A DNA stretch of 64,000 bases. It comes from Spirochaetales bacterium (GTDB lineage: Bacteria > Spirochaetota > Spirochaetia > DAHUYW01). Positions 1-7,843 of the stretch are shown here, piece by piece. A model generated the notes under the pieces. The model made no database searches. It worked only from the letters and a program-made list of their open reading frames with translations, and was not told the DNA's origin. The position numbers were made by a program, and so were the translations under genes. Positions within the stretch are counted from its first letter, which is position 1. Every line of letters starts with the position of its first letter. The stretch covers positions 14,892 through 78,891 of the forward strand of contig DAHUYW010000016.1 of NCBI GenBank assembly GCA_027306915.1. The letters are read 5' to 3'.

Positions 1-405
1 GGGAAACCATTCGGGAGACACGTTGCCGAAGCCGACGTATTTCAGGGCCGGATCGCCGGTCGCAGCAATCTCCTCAGCCTCGGCGCTCGCCCGAATGTCC
101 ATCCACATGAGGGCGTCGCGAAGCGGCCGACCCCGTTCGTCGAGAAGGACCACGGTGCAACTCGTACCGTCGATGCCGATGCCGACGATCTCGTGCGGCA
201 TCACCTTGCAGGTACGAATAGCCTCCTGAATCGACTCCGCGAGCGCGCGGTCCCAGTCATCCGGACTTTGCTCCGCCCAGCCCGGGTGGCGGAAGGCCGT
301 GGGATTGAGGCTCACCCCGAAGCCGAGGCATCGGCCCTCCTCATCAAATACTCCGGCTCGGAAGCTTTCCGTCCCCGCATCGACTCCGAGAACGTATCTG
401 CCCAT
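1..405 (-). CDS. FGGY-family carbohydrate kinase, N-terminal part (cut by window edge)
   Basis: The reading frame is open from the window edge to an ATG at 405, giving 135 residues. It starts MGRYVLGVDAGTESFRAGVF, the phosphate-binding loop of the FGGY/actin-fold sugar kinases (xylulokinase, ribulokinase, glycerol kinase relatives). GIDGTSCTVVLLDERG follows at about residue 70 and ALMWMDIRA at about 90, both typical of the first ATPase-fold domain. The family phosphorylates a sugar or polyol with ATP in the cytoplasm. The substrate cannot be told because the C-terminal sugar-binding half lies outside the window; the ALMWMD stretch is nearer ribulokinase/xylulokinase than glycerol kinase. GGAG lies 6 bases before the ATG. 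Nothing visible suggests damage. Confidence 0.88.
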   Translation of the reverse strand, partial: MGRYVLGVDAGTESFRAGVFDEEGRCLGFGVSLNPTAFRHPGWAEQSPDDWDRALAESIQEAIRTCKVMPHEIVGIGIDGTSCTVVLLDERGRPLRDALMWMDIRASAEAEEIAATGDPALKYVGFGNVSPEWFP

Positions 406-441
406 GTGCGACTCCAAATGGTGGAATGCTCGAATCATTCT

Positions 442-450
442 AGTATATCA
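442..450 (-). promoter_or_regulatory. Extended -10 promoter for the FGGY kinase
   Basis: On the minus strand this reads TGATATACT, a TGn-extended -10 box (TATACT) about 37 bases upstream of the kinase ATG. No convincing -35 hexamer lies at the usual distance, as expected for extended -10 promoters. Prediction only. Confidence 0.45.
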
Positions 451-547
451 TTGGCAGTCGCCCTGCAACAGGAGCTTCCCGACCGAGCTTGACTGCTCGC
501 CCGCCGTGTGAAACGATCGGAGGTGAGATCACCACGAGGGAGCGACG

Positions 548-1114
548 ATGAAAGCCGATCGAATCGCACAGGTAGCTTCCGAACTCGCTGCTACCTACGA
601 GCGACACTACCATACCTGCGGGCAATGCACGTTGGCCGCGATCGAGGACGCCCTCGGCGTTCACGACGACGGGGTGTTTAGATCGGCGAGCTGCTTCGGC
701 GCTGGAATCGGCAAGCTTGGCGACGGAAGCTGCGGCGGCTACCTCGGGGCAACGATGGCGATCGGCCACCTCTTCGGCCGCCCTCGCGACAAGTTCGACG
801 ACGATCCCGAGACCATGGAGATCGTCAACCAAGCCGCTGTCGCGCTGCACCGGCAGTTCCTCGTCACCTATGGCTCGGTCGCCTGCCGCTCTATCCAGGA
901 GAAGGTTCTTGGACGTCCCTACGATCTCTGGAACCCAGCTGAGCGCGCGGCCTTCGAGGAGGCGGGAGGTCATCGGGACAAATGCCCCGGCGTGGTAGCC
1001 AACGCCGCGCAGTGGGGTGCACAGCTCATCCTAGCCGAGATGGAAAGGCGGGGGCTGACGCTCCGGCAGCTCAAGCGCCCGAGAGACCCATGGGAATACG
1101 GGCGCCCTGTCTGA
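548..1114 (+). CDS. C_GCAxxG_C_C-family putative redox-active protein
   Basis: A 188-residue soluble protein with spaced cysteines: C24 and C27 in TCGQC, C49 in SCFGAGIG, C62 in SCGGYLGATMAIG, one in VACRSIQ and one in KCPGVVANAA. This is the layout of the family named C_GCAxxG_C_C, whose conserved cysteines are thought to be redox active or to bind metal; no reaction is established. The usual family length is about 120 to 190 residues, so it is full length. The start is supported by GAGGGAGCGACG just before the ATG. It stands alone, divergent from the sugar kinase and 105 bases before the ABC exporter gene. Confidence 0.8.
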   Translation: MKADRIAQVASELAATYERHYHTCGQCTLAAIEDALGVHDDGVFRSASCFGAGIGKLGDGSCGGYLGATMAIGHLFGRPRDKFDDDPETMEIVNQAAVALHRQFLVTYGSVACRSIQEKVLGRPYDLWNPAERAAFEEAGGHRDKCPGVVANAAQWGAQLILAEMERRGLTLRQLKRPRDPWEYGRPV

Positions 1115-1219
1115 CTCAATCGACATCCGCCGTTACGTCCACGTTTCGCAGCGCCCCGAATCCTTGACAGGAAGAGCGATTCTTATCACCCTTGTAAGGA
1201 TCGGTATATCACTCCAATC

Positions 1220-3013
1220 ATGATCTTCGTCCGAAAGCCGAGCACCTTCGTCCGCTTCCTGGGCTACGTAAAGCCCTACACCAACGCCGTCGTTCTCGCG
1301 TCGATCGGCGGGATCGTCAAATTCACCGTTCCCCTCTTCGTGCCGCAGCTCACGCGCTACCTCATCGACCACGTCTTTCGCAACAATGCGTTGCCGGCCT
1401 CCGCGAAGTTCAAGTCACTCCTGCTCCTCATCGGGGTGATGGTCGCAATCTATCTGCTCATCTGGACCCCCTTCACCTACGTGCGCCACTTCTTTGCAGG
1501 CAAGGCCGGGCATCGGTCGGTATTCGACCTGCGAAGCGACCTCTACTTCCACATCCTGCGGATGTCGAGCTCCTTCTTCAACGCAAACCGGTCCGGCGCC
1601 ATTGTCTCGCGACTGATGAACGACACCTCCCAGGCGCAGAACTTGGTCGGCAGTGCCCTCACCAATGTCTGGATCGACGGGACCTCCATCTTCGTCATCC
1701 TCTATTTTCTCGTTTCGATCGACCTTCCCACCGCCATGGTCGCCCTTGTCACCTTTCCGGTCTACATCGTCTTCTTCAAGCGGATCGGCGGGAAGATCAA
1801 GAGCACCAGCTACGAGCTGCAGAAGAGCTTCGACACGATGGCGGGCGAGGTGCAGGAGAAGGTCTCGGGCAGCGCGGTGGTCCAGGCCTTCACGCGCGAA
1901 CAGCACGAAGAGCGCACCTTTCATGCAAAATCGGAGAGGCTCTTCTCGACGACCATGCATAACGTCTTCCTGCAGAGCCTGAACATGGCGGTCTCAGGGT
2001 TGATCACCGGGCTCGCCCCGCTGCTCGTCCTCCTCTTCGGAGGCTACCGCCTCATCCATGGCGACATGACGATCGGGGGCCTGGTTGCGGTAACCATGTA
2101 TCTCGGCCCGCTCTACCTGCCCCTCCAGCGCTTCTCGGAGCTCAATGTGATCTTCTCGACCTCGACCGCCGCCCTCGAGCGGATATTCGAGGTGATGGAC
2201 ATGGAGCCGGAGATTAGAGACTCGCCTCACGCGGCATCGCCGGCGGTCATCACGGGGGACGTCGCCTTCGAGCGAGTCTCGTTCGCCTACGCGCAGGGTC
2301 TTCCGGTTCTCAAGGAGGTCAGCTTCGAGGCCCATGCAGGCCAGAAGGTGGCCCTCGTCGGGCGGAGCGGCTCCGGGAAAAGCACTATCGTGAGCCTTAT
2401 CCCTCGATTCTACGATGTATCCTCCGGATGCATACGGATCGACGGAACGGACATCCGCTCCCTACGCCTCCAGACCCTCCGCCATCACATCGGGATAGTT
2501 CTTCAGGATCCGGTTCTCTTCAGCGGCACGATGCGAGACAACATCTGCTACGGCAAGCCCGCGGCGAGCGAGCGGGAGATCGTCGACGCCTGCAAGATGG
2601 CGAACGCATGGGAGTTCATCTCCGCGCTGGAAGGCAGGCTCGACACCGAGATCGGCGAGCGCGGCGTGCTTCTGTCGGGCGGTCAGAAACAGCGCCTTAC
2701 GATCGCTCGCGCATTTCTGAAGGACCCACGGATCCTCATCCTCGACGAGGCAACCTCGGCGCTCGATTCCGAGTCGGAATCGCTCATCCAGGAGGCCCTG
2801 GAGCGATTGATGGTCGGCCGCACCACCTTCATCATCGCGCACCGGCTTTCCACCATCGACTCCGCCGATCTCATCCTTGTCGTCAAGCACGGACAGATTG
2901 CGGAGGCGGGCCGCCACGAGGAGCTGCTCGCCGGGAGCGGGGTATACCGAAGCCTCTATGACTTCCAGTTCGCCCACATCGCCGCTCCCGGGAAGCGCGA
3001 GGCTCGTTCGTGA
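1220..3013 (+). CDS. ABC exporter half-transporter (MsbA/LmrA type, fused membrane and ATPase domains)
   Basis: A 597-residue half-transporter that should work as a homodimer exporting a lipid, drug or peptide across the inner membrane. The N-terminal 320 residues hold six hydrophobic segments of the type I exporter fold. The ATPase domain has Walker A GRSGSGKST at 381-389, signature LSGGQ at 485-489 and Walker B ILILDEATSALD with D509 and E510, followed by an intact H-loop (IAHRLST). Length and motif order match MsbA-like transporters. The ATG has no clear Shine-Dalgarno site, and a TATATC box at 1205-1210 would put the transcript start almost at the ATG, so translation may be leaderless. 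No partner gene is adjacent, so the substrate is unknown. Confidence 0.92.
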   Translation: MIFVRKPSTFVRFLGYVKPYTNAVVLASIGGIVKFTVPLFVPQLTRYLIDHVFRNNALPASAKFKSLLLLIGVMVAIYLLIWTPFTYVRHFFAGKAGHRSVFDLRSDLYFHILRMSSSFFNANRSGAIVSRLMNDTSQAQNLVGSALTNVWIDGTSIFVILYFLVSIDLPTAMVALVTFPVYIVFFKRIGGKIKSTSYELQKSFDTMAGEVQEKVSGSAVVQAFTREQHEERTFHAKSERLFSTTMHNVFLQSLNMAVSGLITGLAPLLVLLFGGYRLIHGDMTIGGLVAVTMYLGPLYLPLQRFSELNVIFSTSTAALERIFEVMDMEPEIRDSPHAASPAVITGDVAFERVSFAYAQGLPVLKEVSFEAHAGQKVALVGRSGSGKSTIVSLIPRFYDVSSGCIRIDGTDIRSLRLQTLRHHIGIVLQDPVLFSGTMRDNICYGKPAASEREIVDACKMANAWEFISALEGRLDTEIGERGVLLSGGQKQRLTIARAFLKDPRILILDEATSALDSESESLIQEALERLMVGRTTFIIAHRLSTIDSADLILVVKHGQIAEAGRHEELLAGSGVYRSLYDFQFAHIAAPGKREARS

Positions 3014-3106
3014 AGAGGCGGCCGCATCTCCCCGGGGTCAAGCCCGCACCGCCTGAAGCTCACGCCAGCGTAGGTCTTCGTCGATTAGGGACTGCGCGGG
3101 CGTGGG

Positions 3107-3367
3107 CTACTTCAGCTTATGTCTCTTCTTGACCTCGGCTTCGGCGGCGAGCCAGTCCGCGAGATCGTCGCCCGGGCGTCCGGCGGCGATGCGCTCCTCG
3201 TAGAGTTGGTGGGCGCGCACCGCGATTTCCCGCTTCAGCTGTTCGAGCGTGAGAGCGGCTTTCGGCGCGGAGGTAGTCCTCTTCGATGCCGCCGGCTTCC
3301 CTGCGACAGCCGCCTTCCCTTCACCCGCCGGTTTCCGGCTATTTTCTCCTGATCTTCTTTCTGCCAT
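3107..3367 (-). CDS. DUF2934-like small basic protein
   Basis: An 86-residue protein. I chose the ATG at 3367 because GAGGAGTG lies 7 bases upstream; the frame remains open further up without such a site. The N-terminal half (about 45 residues) is rich in Lys, Ala, Ser and Pro and probably disordered. The C-terminal half (AVRAHQLYEERIAAG followed by DLADWLAAEAEV) matches the DUF2934 pattern, short helices of unknown function often attached to basic tails. A nucleic-acid-binding role is possible from the charge but is not shown. It is transcribed towards the ABC exporter gene and divergently from the lipoprotein gene at 3516. Confidence 0.7.
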   Translation of the reverse strand: MAERRSGENSRKPAGEGKAAVAGKPAASKRTTSAPKAALTLEQLKREIAVRAHQLYEERIAAGRPGDDLADWLAAEAEVKKRHKLK

Positions 3368-3433
3368 GGCGCACACTCCTCGATCTCGTTTCCTCCTTAG
3401 AGTATCGTCTCGCAATCCCGGTTCGTCAAACTG

Positions 3434-3442
3434 TGGTATACT
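3434..3442 (+). promoter_or_regulatory. Extended -10 promoter for the lipoprotein gene
   Basis: TGGTATACT is a TGn-extended -10 box about 75 bases upstream of the lipoprotein start at 3516. No strong -35 is visible. The same TGG-TAnAnT arrangement precedes other genes in this window. Confidence 0.5.
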
Positions 3443-3515
3443 CGTCGGCTGGAAGTCGGCCGCCTGGCTGCGGTCCCGGCGGCGAGAGACTTACCGCCAG
3501 AAAAAGGAGGATCCT

Positions 3516-4340
3516 TTGAGAATCATGCAGATCAAAGGGTTGCGTGTTGTTGTTATGCTGTCCGCTCTTGCGGTCGGTGCGGCGCTTGCCCTCTCCGGAT
3601 GCTCGACGCTCGGCTCGGCCATGTCTGCCGCACTGGGGAAACAGGCTGCCTCAGGCTCAACCTCTGCCCAGGCGAGCGACACTTCGTCGAGCTCTGCTTC
3701 GACAGCCAACCATCAGGCTCCGTCCCCGGCGGCTGCCCAGGCTTACCAGTATCAGTTCAATGCCTTCTACGGCGGATTCTGGAACTTCGCTTGGTTTGGC
3801 TACAACGACCCGAACTACAAGGTGGGCCAGGGCGCGGTTTGGAAGATAGCCTCCACGGGTGCCAAGTCGAACGAGCCGGTAACCTTTGAGCGCGCATTGC
3901 TGAAGGTGAACACCGACGGCTCGCAGTGGTGGAGATTCCAAATGACTGCGGGGAAAGACACTATTCTCTACGAGTTCCTCGTCGGAAGCGACGGGATCGT
4001 CCAGAAGGTGCGCTACAAGGACCCGAAGTCGGGCGAGATCGGTGAGTTCATTCCCAGCCAAACCGGCGCGCCGCCGGCAACTCCGCAGCTGACGCGCGAG
4101 CAGATCGCGAGCTCCTTCGTGGGCAGCGAGAGCGTGACGGTCCCGGCCGGAACCTTCGCCACCGACCACTACCGCTACACCGACGCAAAAAACGGGTACA
4201 CCTCCGACATGTGGACCAGCAAGCAGGTGCCCGGCTATATGGTCAAGTTCACGGGAACGAACCCCAGAGACAACCGGGTCACAAACGGCCAGCTCATGGA
4301 GATTGAGTCGGGCGTTACCACGGCGCTGAGCTCATACTAG
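3516..4340 (+). CDS. Putative lipoprotein of unknown function
   Basis: A 274-residue exported protein. I place the start at the TTG at 3516, five bases after a strong AAGGAGG; an in-frame ATG at 3525 is too far from that site, and the frame upstream is non-coding extension. The N-terminus is a hydrophobic signal ending in the lipobox LSGC, then a Ser/Ala-rich linker of about 50 residues and a globular part from about residue 75 (FYGGFWNFAWFGYND). It resembles uncharacterised secreted proteins in which a modified substance or bound ligand is followed by repeated aromatic beta-strand motifs; I cannot name a family. A strong terminator follows at 4391. Its stop codon overlaps the last codon of the convergent aldo/keto reductase frame. 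Confidence 0.75.
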   Translation: MRIMQIKGLRVVVMLSALAVGAALALSGCSTLGSAMSAALGKQAASGSTSAQASDTSSSSASTANHQAPSPAAAQAYQYQFNAFYGGFWNFAWFGYNDPNYKVGQGAVWKIASTGAKSNEPVTFERALLKVNTDGSQWWRFQMTAGKDTILYEFLVGSDGIVQKVRYKDPKSGEIGEFIPSQTGAPPATPQLTREQIASSFVGSESVTVPAGTFATDHYRYTDAKNGYTSDMWTSKQVPGYMVKFTGTNPRDNRVTNGQLMEIESGVTTALSSY

Positions 4341-5344
4341 CCCCACCAGAGAAATCCTATCGGGGCAGGTACCCCGTGAGCCTTCGGGGACGCGCCGGCT
4401 TGGAGCCGGCGCGTTTTTTTGCCCCGCCTTACCACGCAAAGGCATTCGGAGCAGGCCCGCGTTTGAAGGGACGCCCGGTCGAGGCCGGTTAGCTGTTCGA
4501 CCGTGCGGATTCCAACGATCGCAGAGTAGACGGCCGGGTTCGCGAGCACCCAGGCGATGGCGACCGCGCTTTCTTTCTCGCCGATTTCGCGGCACAGTTT
4601 TGCAAAGTCCTCGAACTTCCGGTCCTCGGCAAGCTTCAGGGAGTACTCCCGCTCGACCTGGGCGGTCCGGGTCCCTTCCGTCGCTTTCCGCTTGCCGCCC
4701 GCAAGGAGCCCGCCTCCGAGCGGCATGTAAGGCAGGATACCGACGCCGAGGTCCTGCGCGGCCGGGATCACCTCCATTTCCGGCCCCCTACTCAGGAGGT
4801 TGTACTGGCTCTGCTCGGAGACGATCTCGAGCATCCCGTGATGGCGGGCGTGGGTCTGATACTTCACGAGGCCCCAGCCCGGAAAGTTGCTCGTCCCCGC
4901 GTAGATGACGTCCCCGCGGTTTATGAAAATGGCAAAGGTCTCCCAATACTCCTCCGGAGAGATCCGGAGATCGATGTGATCGGTTTTGAGCCTTCGCAGC
5001 GAATCCGCGAGATGCCTGCGCATCTTGTAGGCCGAGATGCCCCGCTCCTCGTTGGGCGGAGTGTTCTCATCGATCATCTGGCCGTACACCTTCGTCGCAA
5101 GCACCACCTGCTCCCGGCGCCGTGGGTCCCGCGCGAGCCACCGTCCAACGATCTCCTCACTGAGGCCGTGCGCGGCCGGCGTCCCGTAGACGTTTGCCGT
5201 GTCGAAGAAATTGATGCCCATCTCGAGCGCACTGTCCATGATTCGGAAGCACTCCGCCTCCTCGGCGATTCCGCCGAAGTGCATCGTTCCAAGACAGATG
5301 CGGCTCACCGACAGATTAGACCTGCCCATTTTCGCATAGACCAT
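4337..5344 (-). pseudogene. Aldo/keto reductase, damaged (catalytic-His segment and C-terminus lost)
   Basis: A 335-codon frame beginning MVYAKMGRSNLSVSRICLG with a good GGAGG site, clearly an aldo/keto reductase of the voltage-gated K-channel beta-like/YajO type: the Asp of NFFDTANVYG and the Lys of VLATKVYG are present. Two things are missing. After HIDL the protein jumps to RISPEEYWETF, whereas the intact paralogue at 51407 has DLYQVHS; about eight residues (24 bases, near position 4969) carrying the catalytic His are gone. The C-terminus leaves the family pattern after VGIRTVEQLTGLDRA and reads through the terminator of the convergent lipoprotein gene until a stop that overlaps that gene's stop. 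The protein may still be made but should lack normal activity. It follows the hydrolase gene by 31 bases, so both were probably one operon. Confidence 0.7.
4391..4420 (+). terminator. Rho-independent terminator after the lipoprotein gene
   Basis: A perfect 10-bp inverted repeat (CGCGCCGGCT at 4391-4400 and its complement at 4404-4413) with a 3-base loop is followed by seven T at 4414-4420. It lies 50 bases after the lipoprotein stop and inside the 3' end of the convergent damaged reductase frame. Confidence 0.92.
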
Positions 5345-5375
5345 TGATAATCCCTCCAAGAGATCGTTGCGGATC

Positions 5376-7418
5376 CTACGTAAACATGATTTCAAGCATC
5401 TGGTGCCCCCGGATGCTCGGGACGGTGACCGCGGTTCTTCCATCCCGCTCCTCATGCGCAAGCGGCTCCCCCTGGGGTGCGGTGCGGATCTCGCGCGCGG
5501 GACGCGGCAGCCTCAAGGAGACGGACACGTTGAAAAGAGGGATTACATCCTCGATGACGTCGAACTCCTCGCCCCGCCGCTCGGGAATGTAGTGAAGGAG
5601 ATGCACCACCCATCGCTTCTCGCGCTCCTGCGCGTTCACCGCGATCTGGAGGGTCGTCGGGCCGTCGTGGCGCGCGACCGGCCCGGGAACGAGGAGCGCG
5701 AGGGCGTTCAGCACGAGGAGCTTGCACCAGCGCGGCGCATTGCGGTTGTACTGGCTGAAGACGGGATGGGCGAAATAGATGGCGCGCCCCTTCTTGACGA
5801 CGGCAGGATGATCGACCCGACCGGAGGAGGGAGTCTGGCGGTGAGAGCAGAAGGTTCGATAGTCGCGGTCGAAGTAGGAGGCCACCGTGTCCGCCAGGAC
5901 CTCCGTTCCGGCCTCGGCACGGATGTCCATCCCCTTCATGTACATGGCAAGCTCGGTGTCGGGGAGGTCTCCGCGAATTTCCGCACCCGCGCGGAGGTAC
6001 TCGGTGTGATCGCCCCGCTCGAACGGCTTGCCGAGGATTGCGGAGGCTCCCGGAGCCTTGAGCCCCTCGTCGTTCAGCCGGATCCCAAGCGGGGCGAGCG
6101 CGACCTTCGAGCCGTCGGGCGTGAGCCCGGAGAGAAACGAGGCGATCACAGAGCCGCCGGCAGTGAGGTATTCGCCGATCTTGCGCGCGAGCGCCGCATC
6201 CACCGGGATATCGTCGGGAAGAATGAGCACCTTGTAGCGGGAGAACTCGGCGGCTGAGTCGAGCACATCGAACTGATGGGCTCCCTCTTCGAGAATCCTC
6301 GTCGCCCCCTTAATCGCGGGGGGGAGATTTCCGGCGGAACCGCTCACCATGAACTCCTCCGGGGTAAGTACGCCGATCTCGGTGACCGGGACCGCCCCGG
6401 CGCACCATCGCTCCTTTTCCTCGACCTGCTCGTAGACCCGGCCTATCAGGCGGTAGACGTGCTCGTCGATCCTGCCGGTCGGATGAAGCTGATCGCCGAT
6501 GAGGCACTTCGCTCCCATCGCCAGCATGCGGAAGCACTCGTACTCGAGGGCCGCAAGGTTTTTGAAGGAATGGAAGTCGCCCCAGGAGGTGTGGAATTTC
6601 CCCGTCTGGCCGAGGTAGTCGAGGCCGAGGGTGCGGCAATAGCGAACCGTGGCCGGGAAGTGGAGGTAGCCCCACTGGCCGCTTGGAAGGGTCTCGAGCT
6701 CGAAGTGGGTGTAGGCGTCGCGCACCCCGCGGTGGCGCGGTCCAACATGACCGGCGTTGTAGTAGATCGTGCACTCCTTGTTGAGCGAGCGGATGTGGGC
6801 GGTCATGTCGCGCTTGAAATCGTTGAGCGTGGCGATCCCGAAGCGCGCCCGGGCGAGCGGATCGGTCGGATCGAGCCCCGCCTGCTCCATCTTTGCCCGG
6901 CAGAAGCGGCAGGAGCAATCGACCGGAAGGACGATGTCCAGAAAGAGCCCGTCTGTGGGAAGAGTCTCCAGGATCTCCCGGACGTGCTCCTTGAGGAAAT
7001 CGCGGTAAGGCGAGTTCAGACAGAGCTGGCGGTAGAAGCCTGCCTCGTAGGGCGGTGTGCCCTGCAGCCTGCCATCAGCCTCAAGCACGCGCCAATCGGG
7101 ATGCTCGGTCGCCGTCAGGTGATCCCACTGGACCGTCGTGTAGATGGGGACCCGAATCCCCCGGGCGTGGCAGGCCTCGATCTGCTCGGCGAGGAGGTTT
7201 CGCTCGAGGTGGGGGTGGCGGCGCTCCGGGAAGGCCTTCGTATCGAAATAGATCCACCCGTGGTGGCAGCGCGCGAAACAGGTGATGGAGTTCACGTGCG
7301 CCCGCACGAGCGTGTCGGCAAAATCATCGGGATTGAAGTCCGAGCCTACCCCGGGGATGTGCTCACTCGTATGGAAATCGAGGTGAATCTGGCGAAAGCG
7401 AAGAGATGTTTGTCCCAT
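5376..7418 (-). CDS. Glycoside hydrolase, beta-galactosidase-like (Hyp-GH6 type)
   Basis: A 680-residue cytoplasmic protein without a signal peptide. I start at the ATG at 7418 (MGQTSLRFRQIHLDF), preceded by AAAGGAGG; the longer frame upstream overlaps the end of a permease gene. The N-terminal 400 residues look like a TIM-barrel hydrolase (HHGWIYFDTKAFPERRHPHL, TDGLFLDIV, CRFCR cysteine cluster, FHTSWGDFHSFKNLAALEYE). The middle (KVLILPDDIPVD, GGSVIASF) resembles the beta-galactosidase trimerisation/glutamine-amidotransferase-like domain, and the end is beta-rich. Related proteins are annotated as hypothetical glycosyl hydrolase 6 or alpha-L-fucosidase-like; the substrate is unknown. It follows the stop of a permease fragment by about 30 bases, as in a sugar-uptake operon. 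Confidence 0.75.
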   Translation of the reverse strand: MGQTSLRFRQIHLDFHTSEHIPGVGSDFNPDDFADTLVRAHVNSITCFARCHHGWIYFDTKAFPERRHPHLERNLLAEQIEACHARGIRVPIYTTVQWDHLTATEHPDWRVLEADGRLQGTPPYEAGFYRQLCLNSPYRDFLKEHVREILETLPTDGLFLDIVLPVDCSCRFCRAKMEQAGLDPTDPLARARFGIATLNDFKRDMTAHIRSLNKECTIYYNAGHVGPRHRGVRDAYTHFELETLPSGQWGYLHFPATVRYCRTLGLDYLGQTGKFHTSWGDFHSFKNLAALEYECFRMLAMGAKCLIGDQLHPTGRIDEHVYRLIGRVYEQVEEKERWCAGAVPVTEIGVLTPEEFMVSGSAGNLPPAIKGATRILEEGAHQFDVLDSAAEFSRYKVLILPDDIPVDAALARKIGEYLTAGGSVIASFLSGLTPDGSKVALAPLGIRLNDEGLKAPGASAILGKPFERGDHTEYLRAGAEIRGDLPDTELAMYMKGMDIRAEAGTEVLADTVASYFDRDYRTFCSHRQTPSSGRVDHPAVVKKGRAIYFAHPVFSQYNRNAPRWCKLLVLNALALLVPGPVARHDGPTTLQIAVNAQEREKRWVVHLLHYIPERRGEEFDVIEDVIPLFNVSVSLRLPRPAREIRTAPQGEPLAHEERDGRTAVTVPSIRGHQMLEIMFT

Positions 7419-7447
7419 AAAAATCACAGCCTCCTTTGGACGCGCGT

Positions 7448-7564
7448 TCAGCGCCCCCCCAAGCCGCTGAAGGTGACCCCGAGCACGATGTAGCGCTGGG
7501 CGAACAGGTAGAGCAGCAACGCCGGCACGACCGATCTGGTTGCGGCGGCCATGAGCAAATTCCA
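7448..7564 (-). pseudogene. C-terminal remnant of a MalG-type sugar ABC permease
   Basis: On the minus strand a 38-codon frame reads AWNLLMAAATRSVVPALLLY and then LFAQRYIVLGVTFSGLGGR before a TGA at 7448-7450. That is the conserved end of MalG/AraQ-type inner-membrane permeases (WxxLMAAxxxxxxPxxxLFxxxQRYFVxGxTxGxxKG, stop). Everything upstream of about 7564 is lost: there the opposite strand becomes a hydrolase fragment. The stop codon is about 30 bases before the hydrolase gene at 7418, so the intact operon once supplied a transporter. Confidence 0.75.
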
Positions 7565-7733
7565 CGCGGTGCCGGTGCACGACGTTGAGTGCACCCTGCG
7601 CCTTGCGGCTGCCCCGCGCGGGGTCTCAAGCGCTTACATCGGAAAGCCGCTTGATTTCCAGTACGAAAAGGGGCGACTTTCCTTCACCGTCCCGAATGTC
7701 CTAATTCACGAGCTCATCGTGATTGAGCGATAG
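7565..7733 (+). pseudogene. C-terminal remnant of a second glycoside hydrolase
   Basis: The plus-strand frame ends VPVHDVECTLRL ... FTVPNVLIHELIVIER with a stop at 7731-7733. It lines up with the last 55 residues of the neighbouring hydrolase at 5376 (IPLFNVSVSLRL ... VTVPSIRGHQMLEIMF): same spacing of LRL, PR, A-G-PL, GR and TVP. It is therefore the tail of a paralogous hydrolase, in the opposite orientation, joined at about 7565 to the permease remnant. Confidence 0.65.
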
Positions 7734-7843
7734 TCGGCTCCCTGCGCAGGCACTTGAGGTCGTTGCCTTGCTCGGCCCATGCGGGCTCTCTGCACCGACT
7801 CTTGTCGCTGCGACGCTCGCGGCTCGCCCGATGCCGCTCCCGG

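Noticed and set aside
1164..1169. TTGACA as -35 of the ABC exporter gene
   Set aside because: No -10-like hexamer lies at 16-19 bases; the TATATC box at 1205 is too far away.
6276..7493. A 405-codon plus-strand open frame
   Set aside because: It is antisense to the glycoside hydrolase at 5376-7418, which has a good start site and recognisable domains.
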